From positions 717,353 through 781,352 of the forward strand of contig NZ_BBXF01000003.1 of the NCBI RefSeq assembly GCF_001570585.1: a stretch of DNA of 64,000 nt, in the 5' to 3' direction. The first letter of the stretch is position 1; every line of letters starts with the position of its first letter. Position numbers and translations under genes: made by a program. Positions 14,307-23,600 of this stretch are shown here, piece after piece. The stretch comes from Herbidospora daliensis. GTDB lineage: Bacteria > Actinomycetota > Actinomycetes > Streptosporangiales > Streptosporangiaceae. The notes beneath the pieces were generated by a model that was not told where the DNA came from, did no database searches, and saw only the letters and a program-made list of their open reading frames with translations.

Positions 14307-17135
14307 TCAGAACGAGCCTGAGGTCGTGCCTCCCGATCCGCTCGCCGGCGCCGTGAACACCGTGTTCCCGCCCGGCTCCCACGCGTCGGCCGTGTTCGGG
14401 AACCCGGCCTCCTGCCGTTTCACGCACTTCCACTCGACCGAAGCGCCGGGCGGCAGCTTCGCGATGGTCCCCGTCCACGTCGGATAGGAGGTCGGCGACA
14501 GTTTGACCGCGCTCGCCACCGACCACCCCCCGAGCTGCGGGACGTTGCCGACCGCGTAGACCGACTGCCCGGCGGTGGTCGTCCCGTTGGCGCAGCTGAA
14601 CGTCATCGACGACGGCGTCTGCCCGATGGTGAACGCGAAGGTCTTCGCCGTCCCGACGGCCACGGACGCCGACTTGGCCACGATCACGCCGCCGCCCGCG
14701 TTGTACCACCCGCTGGAAGCCGCGTCGAAAGCGGTCTTGGACGCGTGCTGCGTCAGCGCGGACCCGTTCAGTGTCACCGCGCCGGCCTGCGTGTCCGCCA
14801 CCAGTTCCACCACGTTCGACCGCGACGCCGGCGCCCCGGTGTACGTCCCGGACGACGCCGCGACCGTCACCGTGGCGACCGACCCGCTGAGGGACTGGCT
14901 CAGCGCGGTCGTCCGCACCGACCCCGTCTTGTAGCCCGTGGACGCCCCGTCATCCTCGTAGAGGGTGAAGGAACTCGCCGTGGAGGAGGCGTAGACCCGG
15001 GCGATCAGCTCGTTCCGGGTGGAGGCGTCGGTGCGTTTCCCGAGGACGTTCATGGTCTTGTCGTCCACGAACATCTTCGGAATGATCGCCCCGGCCCGAG
15101 CGAACGTCGGCAACCGGAACTCGCCGTTCACCCACAGCGGCCGGTCGTTGAACCACTGCCCGGTGGAGACGAGCTTCTCCCCGGTCGCGTAGTCGTACCA
15201 GGTCCCCGCCGGCAGGTACATGTTCCGCGACCGTTCACCGGCCCCGGCCACGACCCCCACCAGCAGGTCCTTGCCGATCAGCTTCTGGTGGCCCATCTCC
15301 CGGACGGCGGGATCGTTCTGGTACTGGTAGACGAGCGGCGGCACGACCGGCTCGCCGGTCAGGTAGGCCCGGTGCGCCAGCGAGTAGTAGTACGGCGTCA
15401 GTTCATACCGCCGCCGCAGGTTCCCCAGGTTGCTGGCCTCGTCGCCGATCGAGTCGGGTGAGGTCGCCGCGCAGTTGCACAGGTTCTCGGTGTGCGGCCG
15501 GAGCGGCACGTCGAACCAGGCCCCGTTGGCGAACCACTGCGTGTAGAGCTCGTCGAGGTCCGAGTCGAGCATCTCGCGGCGGAAGCCGCCGATGTCGGAG
15601 CCGTAGTAGTCGATGCCGGACATCGACATGTGCATCTGGGCGTTCTGCTGCTGCGCCAGCGCGGTCAGCTTCGAGCCGATGTCGGCCGACCACATCGCCA
15701 CGCCGTGGCGCTGCATGCCGCCCGCGCCCGACCGGGCGAGCATGAACGGCCGCTTCGTGCCGGCCGCGTAGTTGCGGGCGATGCTCTCGGCCCACTTCAG
15801 GTTGTAGACGTTGTGGTAGTCGGCGTGCGCGTGTTTGCCGGGCAGCACCCCGGAGGTCCAGTCGGCGGCGTCGTACATTTCGGGTTCGCCCAGGTCGAGC
15901 CAGTGGCCCAGGATGCCCTGGTCGCTGAGGGCCTGCCGCTTCAGGCCGTGCCAGTAGTCGCCGGCCGCGTTCTGCGTCCAGTCGATCATGCCGCCGCGGC
16001 CCCACCAGTCGTTGGTCGTCAGGTAGGTCGGCGCGCACGACGAACAGCCCGCCCGCACCAGATACCCGCGTGAGGCCATGTCGGCGTGTTCGGTCCGGTT
16101 CCTGCCGATGTACGACTCCTCGATCGTCATCAGCCCCACGCCCTGGTTCGTGGCGTAGTCGGCGATCTTCGTCGACGGGGACGGGAAGTCGCCCGTGTCC
16201 CACGTCAGCGAGCCCATCAGCGTGTTGTCCGACCCGGCCGTCACGCCGCCGAACCACGGCAGGTCGAGCACGAACCCGTCCACGGGGAACTTCGCGGTGC
16301 GCAGCCCGGCCAGCCGGTTGTCGATCTCGGTCCAGTTGTCGTAGCCGAACTCCGACACCCACAGGCCGAACGCCTTCTTCGGCGGCACCGGCGGGCGGCC
16401 GGTCAGCTCCAGGTAGTCCTTGCGCAGGTCGGGCAGGTCGGGGCCGGTCATCGTGTACCAGCGGAGCTGGTCGCCCCACGTGTCGATGGTCCACGGGTCG
16501 CCGCCCAGGTTCCACTCCTGCTTGTAGACCTGGTCGAGGAACAGGCCGTAGTTCAGGTTGGACGCCCCCACCGCGAACAGCACCGGGATCTGGGTGTTCC
16601 CCACGGGGCCGTTGTCGGGGTCCCAGACCATGGCGTTGCCGTAGGTGCCGCCGGGGGAGCGGGTCCGGCCGACCCAGTCGCCGTCGGCGCTGCCGCCGGT
16701 GAAGAACTGCTGGCCGAGCCCGTAGGCGTGCTGGACCGAGCTCTTGGTCACCGAGAGCCCCTTCCACGCCTGCGACAGGTTGCGCGGGCAGGCCTCGTAG
16801 AGCAGCCGGGTGGGGTCGGAGACCTTCACGCAGAGCGTCCCGGCGGTGACCTCCACCTTCATGGCCGCCGTCGTGATGACGTTCCCGACCTGGCTGAACG
16901 ACGTCGGCCCGGTGTAGTCGGTCTTCGCCACCTGCGGCGTCGTGAAGATCGGCGAACCCGTCCCGGGGCTGGTGCCCTGGGCCAGTTCGAAGTGGACGAG
17001 GTCGTCGTCGAGGAACTCGGCGATCAGGTACGTCGACCCGCTGGTGAACTGCACCCGCTGCACGGCGGCCTGGGCGGGCAGGGCGACCAGGAAGCTGCTC
17101 GCCAGCACCGCGAAAACCACGAGAAATCGTTTCAT
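14307..17135 (-). CDS. Secreted GH31 enzyme with C-terminal starch-binding domain; probable 6-alpha-glucosyltransferase
   Basis: A 942-residue exported enzyme (signal MKRFLVVFAVLASSFLVALP, then AQA). The N-terminal beta-sandwich is followed by a GH31 TIM barrel with nucleophile region GILGHWLDLGEPEMYD and acid/base region VAMWSADIGSK, then YGSDIGGF. A proximal beta domain (YLPAGTWYDYATGEKL) precedes a CBM20-like module of about 95 residues (ANGTTTAGQSVYAVGNVPQL, GGWSVASAVKL). Starch binding, secretion and operon position suit the first cycloalternan step, transfer of glucose to an alpha-1,6 position on maltooligosaccharides. Its nucleophile region differs from the Bacillus-type CtsZ as I recall it, so alpha-glucosidase is an alternative. 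Its ATG overlaps the upstream stop (ATGA). Confidence 0.85.
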   Translation of the reverse strand: MKRFLVVFAVLASSFLVALPAQAAVQRVQFTSGSTYLIAEFLDDDLVHFELAQGTSPGTGSPIFTTPQVAKTDYTGPTSFSQVGNVITTAAMKVEVTAGTLCVKVSDPTRLLYEACPRNLSQAWKGLSVTKSSVQHAYGLGQQFFTGGSADGDWVGRTRSPGGTYGNAMVWDPDNGPVGNTQIPVLFAVGASNLNYGLFLDQVYKQEWNLGGDPWTIDTWGDQLRWYTMTGPDLPDLRKDYLELTGRPPVPPKKAFGLWVSEFGYDNWTEIDNRLAGLRTAKFPVDGFVLDLPWFGGVTAGSDNTLMGSLTWDTGDFPSPSTKIADYATNQGVGLMTIEESYIGRNRTEHADMASRGYLVRAGCSSCAPTYLTTNDWWGRGGMIDWTQNAAGDYWHGLKRQALSDQGILGHWLDLGEPEMYDAADWTSGVLPGKHAHADYHNVYNLKWAESIARNYAAGTKRPFMLARSGAGGMQRHGVAMWSADIGSKLTALAQQQNAQMHMSMSGIDYYGSDIGGFRREMLDSDLDELYTQWFANGAWFDVPLRPHTENLCNCAATSPDSIGDEASNLGNLRRRYELTPYYYSLAHRAYLTGEPVVPPLVYQYQNDPAVREMGHQKLIGKDLLVGVVAGAGERSRNMYLPAGTWYDYATGEKLVSTGQWFNDRPLWVNGEFRLPTFARAGAIIPKMFVDDKTMNVLGKRTDASTRNELIARVYASSTASSFTLYEDDGASTGYKTGSVRTTALSQSLSGSVATVTVAASSGTYTGAPASRSNVVELVADTQAGAVTLNGSALTQHASKTAFDAASSGWYNAGGGVIVAKSASVAVGTAKTFAFTIGQTPSSMTFSCANGTTTAGQSVYAVGNVPQLGGWSVASAVKLSPTSYPTWTGTIAKLPPGASVEWKCVKRQEAGFPNTADAWEPGGNTVFTAPASGSGGTTSGSF

Positions 17136-20100
17136 GGCCGCGCCACCACCAGGTTGTCCAGGTTGATGCCGTTCGACGCGTACTCGATCTTGATCGACCG
17201 TGCCCCGGCGGTGAGGCTGGTCGTCAGCGTCGCGGTGCCCCACGTGTCCCAGTTCGCCAGCGCCGGCAGGTTGAGCGTGCCGACGGAGACCCCGTCCACG
17301 TAGACGGTCCGCGTCGAGGCGACCGTCGTCGAGTAGCGGAACTTTAGCTGGTGGCTGCCGGTCGCGTCGGCCCTGACCTGGAAGGTCACCGAGTCGCCGG
17401 AGGAGGCGAAGCCGTCGACGAAACCGGTGCCGGTGTAGCCGGGGTGGTCGGTGTTGGTCGACACGCCGACGCCGGCGCCGAACTCGGCCTCGTAGGCGGC
17501 CTTGTCGACCCCGTTCAGGGTGACCGACCGCGCCGACCCGCTGGCGGCCAGTTTCACGTAGGTGAGCTGCTGCACCGGGTCCCACCACCAGCCCTCCGAC
17601 GCCGACTGCAACGCGGCGAGCGAGGCCCGCGCGGTCGCGCCGGTCACCGACGACGGCTGGGTCGAGGCGACCTGGAGCGTGCTGGTCGTGGTCAGGGCGG
17701 GCACCGAGACGCCGACCGTGTGCGCGGGCCAGTTCTCGGTCGAGGTGACGGTCCGGTTCAGGCCCGCCGAGTCCTCGAAGTAGGAGTACGACGAGGTGCC
17801 CGACGGATAGATGCGGAAGACGAGGTTGGCGTACGAGGAGACGCTGTTCGAGATGTTCCCGCCCAGTTGGTAGGACGCGTTCAGGTTCAGCGGGATGATC
17901 GCCCCGGCCTTGGCGTATACGGGGATCGTGTCGAGCCCGGCGGTGTAGGTCTTGGTGCCGGGGCCGGTGAACCGGCCGCCGTTCCACAGGTCGTACCACT
18001 CACCCGACGGCAGGTAGACGTTCTTCGACGTGGCCCCAGCCGTGGTGATCGGCGCCACGAGGAGCTGCGGCCCGAACATGTACTGCTGGTCGAGCGCGGC
18101 GGCCGTCGAATCGCCGGGGAACGCGAAGCTCATCGCCCGCATCATCGGCACACCGGTCGTCGACGACGACTTGGCCTCGGTGTAGAGGTAGGGGATCAGG
18201 TTCATCCGCACGTTCGCGAACTTCCGGAAGTACGGGATCACGTTCGTGTTCCCGGTGCGCGCCTGCACGTTCCACGGCGTGCGCGCCTCCGAGACGCCGG
18301 GGTTGGCCTTCTCCGAGTGATACTGCATGACCGGCGAGAACACCGCCTGCGCCGCCGAGCGCAGGTAGAGCTCCGCGCTCGGGAAGTCGCCGGTGAACCC
18401 GGCCAGGTCCCACGCGGTGTAGGGCACGCCCGACTGCCCGGCCGACAACTGCGCCCGCACGGCCTCCTGGAAGGCGGGGAACGAGGAGTTCTGGTCGCCG
18501 GCCCAGAAGATCGACGTCGACTGCGCGCCCGCCGTGCCCGCCCGGCTGAAGATCGTGCCGTCGGGCTTCTTGCCCTTGACATAGGTGTTGTACGCCGACA
18601 GGTAGGAGTTCGGGTAGGCGTTGTGCATCTCGTCGCCCTTGCGGCCGTCGGCGAACGACACGTTCCGGCCGAAGATCGCCTCGGAGCCGTCGGTCTTGAA
18701 GCCGTCGATCCCGACGTCGTCCATCAGGTAGTCGCGTTTGCTCATCCACCAGTTGCGCGCGGCGGCCGAGGTGAAGTCGGGCACCATGCTGTCGCCGAAC
18801 CACTGGCCCGTCGGCACCCGGTAGACCCCGCCCGGCTGTGACGCGACGTAGCCCTGCGCCTGGGCGTAGGCCTTGTCGTTCACGTGCTGCTGCGGCGCGG
18901 TCGGCGGGTTGGTGTCGAAGTTCTCCTTGAACACCGGAATCTGCCAGAGGATGACCTTGATGCCCTTGGCGTGGGCGTCGTCGACCATCGCCTTCGGGTC
19001 GCTCCACGCGGTCCCGGCCGGGAACGTCAGATCGCTGAGGGCGAGTTTCCCGCTGCCGGGTTTCGCCGTGTACGTCGCGCCGTGCCACACGTAGAAGGTC
19101 GCCTCGTCGCTCCACTGCTCCAGCACGATCGCCGAGTGCGGGATGTTGTGCGTGGTCGGGTTCGCGAGCTCGGCCGTCACCTCCGACTGGGTGTTCCACT
19201 CGTTGGCCGACATCCAGAGCCCGAACGCCCACTTGGGTGGCAGTTGCGGCCGGCCGGTCACCGCGGTGTAGTCGTCGACGATCTCCGCCGGGGTGCCCGC
19301 GAAGAAGTGGTAGTCGAGCGTCGAGTTCAGCGCGCCGTTCGTGTCGACGGTGAATCCGGCCAGGTCGGTCAGGTGGGTGTTCAGGTTGAAGACGGAGTAG
19401 CGGGTCGAGGGCAGGTAGACGCCGTACCCGGCGGAGTTCAGGAAGAACGGCGTCGACAGGTAGGTGCGCCGCCACGACCCCTGGTCGCGGTACTGGTTGT
19501 AGACGAAGTTGTGCACGTCGGTGCCGCGCTGGTCGAGGCGGTCGTAGCGTTCGCCGAAGCCCTCGAAGCGCTCGCCCGCCGGCGAGAGGAAGTGGTCCTC
19601 GATCTTCGTGATCGTCGAGACGCCGTCGCTGGCCCAGCCGATGTTGCGGAACACCGACGGGTCGTACTGGCGCGTGATCAGGGTGGTGCCGTCGCCCTTG
19701 TAGACCGACAGCCGGTAGGGCGTCTTCTGGATCTTCAGCACCAGCGACGACGTCGTGATCTGCAACGTCGAGGCCGAGTTGACGACCGTGTAGCCCGACA
19801 CGCCGCTGATGTTCAGGCCGCTCCCGGAGGGCGCGATCTGGGTGCGGAACCGGTCGAGGGCCGGGAACGCGAACCGGATCTTCGGCGTGAACGACCCGGC
19901 CGAGTCGCCGGTCGTCACGTCGACGCTGGTGCCGTTGTTCACGTACGACGTCACGTTCGTGACCGTCGACCACGACGTCACCTTGAACGTGAACGGCCCC
20001 ACGCTGCGCTGGCCCGTGCCGTTGACGTCGGCGTTGACGGTGTAGGAGATGGAGTCGCCCCGCACGAACGAGCCCATCGCGATGCGCCAGTAGGTGTTGT

Positions 20101-20395
20101 TCCCCTGGTTGTAGTCCCAGGCGGCGCCGATCGGGGTCTGCGCGACGCCGTTCTTCGTCCAGGTGATCCAGACGGTCTGACCCGGCTCGATCGGCCAGGT
20201 CGTGGCCTTGAGGGTGACGGCCTCCCCGGCCATCGGGTCACGGGGAGCACGTTCGGTCGGCTCGGTGGAGTAGAGGTCGTCGATGCCGGTCGGGTTGTGG
20301 TGCACGCCGCTGAGGGCGGCCGCGGGAAGGGCATGCAACATCGTGGCCAGCAGGGCGAGGACCACGACGGTGACGCCCGAGCGTAACCGGGTCAT
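17132..20395 (-). CDS. ctsY: Secreted GH31 3-alpha-isomaltosyltransferase (CtsY-like)
   Basis: A 1087-residue exported enzyme. After the signal peptide, mature sequence begins GVHHNPTGIDDLYSTEPTER, then APRDPMAGEAVTLKATTWPI, the N-terminal immunoglobulin-like module that I recall from 3-alpha-isomaltosyltransferase of the cycloalternan system. The GH31 barrel has FGERYDRLDQRGTDVHNFVY, the nucleophile segment GIDGFKTDGSEAIFG and the acid/base segment FWAGDQNSSF. It ends in a CBM35-like module (YEAEFGAGVGVSTNTDHPGY to GINLDNLVVARP). Known role: transfers isomaltosyl units to alpha-1,3 positions and cyclises the product to cycloalternan. Start and stop overlap both neighbours by ATGA. Confidence 0.88.
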   Translation of the reverse strand: MTRLRSGVTVVVLALLATMLHALPAAALSGVHHNPTGIDDLYSTEPTERAPRDPMAGEAVTLKATTWPIEPGQTVWITWTKNGVAQTPIGAAWDYNQGNNTYWRIAMGSFVRGDSISYTVNADVNGTGQRSVGPFTFKVTSWSTVTNVTSYVNNGTSVDVTTGDSAGSFTPKIRFAFPALDRFRTQIAPSGSGLNISGVSGYTVVNSASTLQITTSSLVLKIQKTPYRLSVYKGDGTTLITRQYDPSVFRNIGWASDGVSTITKIEDHFLSPAGERFEGFGERYDRLDQRGTDVHNFVYNQYRDQGSWRRTYLSTPFFLNSAGYGVYLPSTRYSVFNLNTHLTDLAGFTVDTNGALNSTLDYHFFAGTPAEIVDDYTAVTGRPQLPPKWAFGLWMSANEWNTQSEVTAELANPTTHNIPHSAIVLEQWSDEATFYVWHGATYTAKPGSGKLALSDLTFPAGTAWSDPKAMVDDAHAKGIKVILWQIPVFKENFDTNPPTAPQQHVNDKAYAQAQGYVASQPGGVYRVPTGQWFGDSMVPDFTSAAARNWWMSKRDYLMDDVGIDGFKTDGSEAIFGRNVSFADGRKGDEMHNAYPNSYLSAYNTYVKGKKPDGTIFSRAGTAGAQSTSIFWAGDQNSSFPAFQEAVRAQLSAGQSGVPYTAWDLAGFTGDFPSAELYLRSAAQAVFSPVMQYHSEKANPGVSEARTPWNVQARTGNTNVIPYFRKFANVRMNLIPYLYTEAKSSSTTGVPMMRAMSFAFPGDSTAAALDQQYMFGPQLLVAPITTAGATSKNVYLPSGEWYDLWNGGRFTGPGTKTYTAGLDTIPVYAKAGAIIPLNLNASYQLGGNISNSVSSYANLVFRIYPSGTSSYSYFEDSAGLNRTVTSTENWPAHTVGVSVPALTTTSTLQVASTQPSSVTGATARASLAALQSASEGWWWDPVQQLTYVKLAASGSARSVTLNGVDKAAYEAEFGAGVGVSTNTDHPGYTGTGFVDGFASSGDSVTFQVRADATGSHQLKFRYSTTVASTRTVYVDGVSVGTLNLPALANWDTWGTATLTTSLTAGARSIKIEYASNGINLDNLVVARP

Positions 20396-22536
20396 GCGAA
20401 CATTCCTTTCAAACGCGGCCAGTGCTCCGAGGCGCAGAGCACCGGAGGACGCTCGATGGGCGCGGGAAGGACGACCTCCCGCCCACCGGTGAGCACCGCG
20501 CCGGTCCACACGTCCACCCACTCGCCCGGAGGCAGGTAGGCGGCGATCTCGGTGGCGCCGGGCGTGGTGACGGGGACGACGAGCAGCGCGTCGCCCAGCT
20601 TGAACTGCAGGGGGTACGACCACAACTCGTGTTCCATGTGGTCGAAGAACAGACCCCGCATGAGCGGCTTGCCGCCGCGGGCCGCCACCGCCGCCTGCTC
20701 GGCCAGGTAGGGCACCAGGCGCTCCCTGAGCTGCGCGAACCGCCGGAAGACCGGGATGACCGTGGCGTCGCCGGTCTGTTCGGCGATGTTCCAGGGCGTG
20801 CGGTCGCGGATCGGCGTGCGGTGGTGGTTGAACTCCGAGTGGTACTGCATGATCGGCATGAACGCCGAGGTCCCGGCCGCGCGCAGGTAGAGCTCGGCGG
20901 TCGGCAGGTCGCCGGAGAACCCGGCCAGGTCCCAGCCCCAGTAGACGATCCCGCACGCCGAGGCGGTGATGCCGGCGCGGATCGACGACGCGAACGCCGT
21001 CCACGTCGAGTCCTCGTCACCGGCCCAGAACACGCCGTGCGGCTGCGAGCCGGTGAAGCCGGCCCGGCTGAAGGTGACCGGGGCCTTCCCGTGCGCCCGC
21101 AGCAGGTCGCCGAAGGCCCGCGCGTAGTGGACGGGGAACAGGCTGTTCCCGTCGTCGCCCCGGCGGCCGTCGGCGTAGCGCAGGTCGTGGCCCCAGGCGT
21201 GCTCGCCGCCGTCGGTCTTGAAGCCGTCGACGCCCAGCTCGGAGACCAGGTAGGCGCGCTTGGCCGTCCACCAGTCACGGACCTCCTGCGACGACAGGTC
21301 GGGCATCAGCGCCAGCGGGAACCACCAGCCCCGGTTCCGGTACGGCCTGCCGTCGGCCTCCCGGACGCCGTAGCCCTTCTCGGCCAGCTGCCGGGCGTCC
21401 ACGGCCGCCTGGTGACGGGGGTGCGGGCGCATCTTCTGCAGCGGGATCTGCCAGAGCAGCACCTTGACGTCGCGGGCGTGCAGCTCGTCGATCATGCCCT
21501 TCGGGTCGGGCCACGGCCCGTCGGCGGGGAAGGCGTAGTCGCTCAGCGTGTGCGGTTCCTCCGACGGCTCGTAGACCGCCCCCCGGAACGCCGTGAACGT
21601 CGTCTCGTCGCTCCACGCCTCGATGACCAGCGCGCCGACCGGGATGTCGTGCTCGCGGTGCCGGTCCATCTCGTGCATGACCCGGGCCTGGGTGTTCCAC
21701 TCGTTGCCGCTGGCCCAGAGCCGGAACACCCACGAGGGCAACTCGGTCGGGTGGCCGACCTCGCCGAGGAAGGCCGCCAGCACGTCGGCGGGCGGCCCGT
21801 CGTAGAAGACGACCTCCAGGTCGTCGCCCGCGACCTCCGCCTCGACGGTCAGCAGGTCACCCTCGGTGGAGTACCAGGTGCGCCGCGACGTGCGGACGTG
21901 GAACCCCCACGGCTCGTCGCCGACGACGAAGGCGAAGGGCATCGGCAGGTACGTCCGGTTCGCCGCCCCCTGCCCCTTGTACTGCTCGAACACGACCGCG
22001 TCGAGATCGTTGCCCCGCTGGTCGACGGCGTTGAACCGCTCCCCGAACCCGACCAGGTGGTCGCCCGGCGCGAGCCGCACCGCGAACCTGACCCGGCGCG
22101 CCCCGTCGGCGTCGGCCAGCTGCTCGACCGACCCCGGCACGACCCGGTCGGCCCCGGCGACGCGGACCTTCCCGGGCGTCCACCGCGCCGCCGACACCTC
22201 GAACCACCGGCTGGTCCGCCCCGGCGCCCGGAACCGGTAGCGGTAGCGGGTCCCGAACGCCAGCGGCCCCGTCGTCACCGTCCACGACCCGCTGGCGGCG
22301 CGGGCCGCCTTGGCCTGGGCGGCGGCCAGATGCCCGCCGTCGGTGACGACCGGCCCCTCGGTGCCGTAGAGGGGCGTCATGGGCAGGTCGGCGCCGTTCC
22401 ACTCGCAGACCACCTCGGCGGCCGACGACCGGACCCGCAGCTCGACCGGCTCACCGTCGAGCGGCAGCACGGGCACCCGCTGGTCCTCCGATTCGGCGTA
22501 GGGGTGGCCGGAGCCGTGGGGACGATGACGGATCAC
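20392..22536 (-). CDS. Cytoplasmic GH31, probable cycloalternan-degrading alpha-isomaltosidase
   Basis: A 714-residue GH31 enzyme without signal peptide, hence intracellular. It resembles the CtsY-like neighbour in the barrel: FGERFNAVDQRGNDLDAVVF, WASGNEWNTQARVMHEMDRH, nucleophile segment GVDGFKTDGGEHAWG and acid/base segment FWAGDEDSTW, but lacks its extra N- and C-terminal modules. A paralogue of an isomaltosyltransferase kept inside the cell next to a GH15 enzyme suits hydrolysis of imported cycloalternan to isomaltose, as described for a Kribbella flavida locus (from memory). The GTG start overlaps the GH15 stop (GTGA). Confidence 0.83.
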   Translation of the reverse strand: MIRHRPHGSGHPYAESEDQRVPVLPLDGEPVELRVRSSAAEVVCEWNGADLPMTPLYGTEGPVVTDGGHLAAAQAKAARAASGSWTVTTGPLAFGTRYRYRFRAPGRTSRWFEVSAARWTPGKVRVAGADRVVPGSVEQLADADGARRVRFAVRLAPGDHLVGFGERFNAVDQRGNDLDAVVFEQYKGQGAANRTYLPMPFAFVVGDEPWGFHVRTSRRTWYSTEGDLLTVEAEVAGDDLEVVFYDGPPADVLAAFLGEVGHPTELPSWVFRLWASGNEWNTQARVMHEMDRHREHDIPVGALVIEAWSDETTFTAFRGAVYEPSEEPHTLSDYAFPADGPWPDPKGMIDELHARDVKVLLWQIPLQKMRPHPRHQAAVDARQLAEKGYGVREADGRPYRNRGWWFPLALMPDLSSQEVRDWWTAKRAYLVSELGVDGFKTDGGEHAWGHDLRYADGRRGDDGNSLFPVHYARAFGDLLRAHGKAPVTFSRAGFTGSQPHGVFWAGDEDSTWTAFASSIRAGITASACGIVYWGWDLAGFSGDLPTAELYLRAAGTSAFMPIMQYHSEFNHHRTPIRDRTPWNIAEQTGDATVIPVFRRFAQLRERLVPYLAEQAAVAARGGKPLMRGLFFDHMEHELWSYPLQFKLGDALLVVPVTTPGATEIAAYLPPGEWVDVWTGAVLTGGREVVLPAPIERPPVLCASEHWPRLKGMFA

Positions 22537-23588
22537 AGTTCGGCCTCCAGCATCAGGTACATCCCGTGTGACCACAGCAGGGGAGTGGCGACCGGGCCCC
22601 AGCGCCGGATCCACTCCTCCTCCCGGTCGGGGAAGAGCAGCACGTCGGAGACCTGCTCGGGCAGGTCGCCGGTCGGACGGGCCTGGGCGGCCATCCAGTC
22701 GAGGTAGCGCCGGGCCTCCTCTGGGCGGCCGGCGGCGGCGTGGTTCAGGCCGAGGAAGCCGGCCAGCAGCACCCACCGGCCGCCGCCGTAGAAGGTGTCG
22801 GCGCGGTAGCGGTGCACCCCGCCCTCGTGGGCGAGCTGCCGCTCGACCTCGGCGACGGTCGCGACGGCCACCGGGTGGTCGGGGGCGTACACGCCGAAGG
22901 GGGCGACGCACGCCAGCAGGCTGGCGTCGACCTCGTCGGAGCCCAGCCACTTGCGCAGGTGGCCCTTGTCCGCGACGCCCTCGGCGGCGATCAGCTCCTC
23001 GATGCCGCCGATCGCCTCCTTGACCTCCGGGTCGGCGACGCCGAGCGAGACGGCGGCGCGCAGCCCGGCGTGGATCGCGCCGAGCGTGGCCACGTGGCGC
23101 TGGTCGACGTGCTCCTCCCACCAGTCGTAACACGGGCTGTCCCAGAACGCCGCCAGGTAGCGGGAGGTCAGCCGGACGGCCTCCATCGGGACGTCGGCGG
23201 AGTGGCGGCGGGCGTGCTCGGCCAGCTGCCACAACCAGGTGCCGTAGCCGTCGAGCTGGTGGTCCCACCACTCGTCGGAGCCGTCGGCGCCGTCGAGGGT
23301 GAACCGGGTCGGCAGCATCTCGCCGGGTGAGAGGGTCGCGTCGTGGCGCCGGGCGATCAGGTCGTCGATGTGCGCGGCGCGCGCGAGGACCACCCGCGCG
23401 CACCACTCGTGGAAGGCGCCGACCGAGTCCTTCTCGCCCGCGCGGGACATGCCTTCGGCGATGAACGCGCCGTCGCGCAGCCACGCGTAGCCCGCGTAGG
23501 CGGAGAAGGTCGGGCAGGCGGGATAGGCCCCCGAGGGCGACTGATTCTCGCGGATCACCCGGACGCTGCGAGACATCAAGTCGATCAT
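22533..23588 (-). CDS. GH15 enzyme, probable isomaltose glucohydrolase
   Basis: A 351-residue cytoplasmic (alpha/alpha)6-barrel protein, short for GH15, which usually has an additional N-terminal beta domain. Seen features: SAYAGYAWLRDGAFIAEGMS near the N-terminus, DHQLDGYGTWLWQLAEH, the general-acid region CYDWWEEHVDQRH, and the general-base region at the C-terminus, REEEWIRRWGPVATPLLWSH. Single-domain GH15 enzymes of this type hydrolyse isomaltose to glucose. Within the operon it would complete breakdown of the imported cyclic tetrasaccharide. It is coupled to the cytoplasmic GH31 by a 4-bp overlap. Confidence 0.82.
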   Translation of the reverse strand: MIDLMSRSVRVIRENQSPSGAYPACPTFSAYAGYAWLRDGAFIAEGMSRAGEKDSVGAFHEWCARVVLARAAHIDDLIARRHDATLSPGEMLPTRFTLDGADGSDEWWDHQLDGYGTWLWQLAEHARRHSADVPMEAVRLTSRYLAAFWDSPCYDWWEEHVDQRHVATLGAIHAGLRAAVSLGVADPEVKEAIGGIEELIAAEGVADKGHLRKWLGSDEVDASLLACVAPFGVYAPDHPVAVATVAEVERQLAHEGGVHRYRADTFYGGGRWVLLAGFLGLNHAAAGRPEEARRYLDWMAAQARPTGDLPEQVSDVLLFPDREEEWIRRWGPVATPLLWSHGMYLMLEAEL

Positions 23589-23600
23589 GCTGGTTCTCTC

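Noticed and set aside
17136-17999. Upstream extension of the GH31-A frame
   Set aside because: The region codes for the CBM35-like end of the CtsY-like enzyme in another frame; the signal peptide at 17135 defines the real start.
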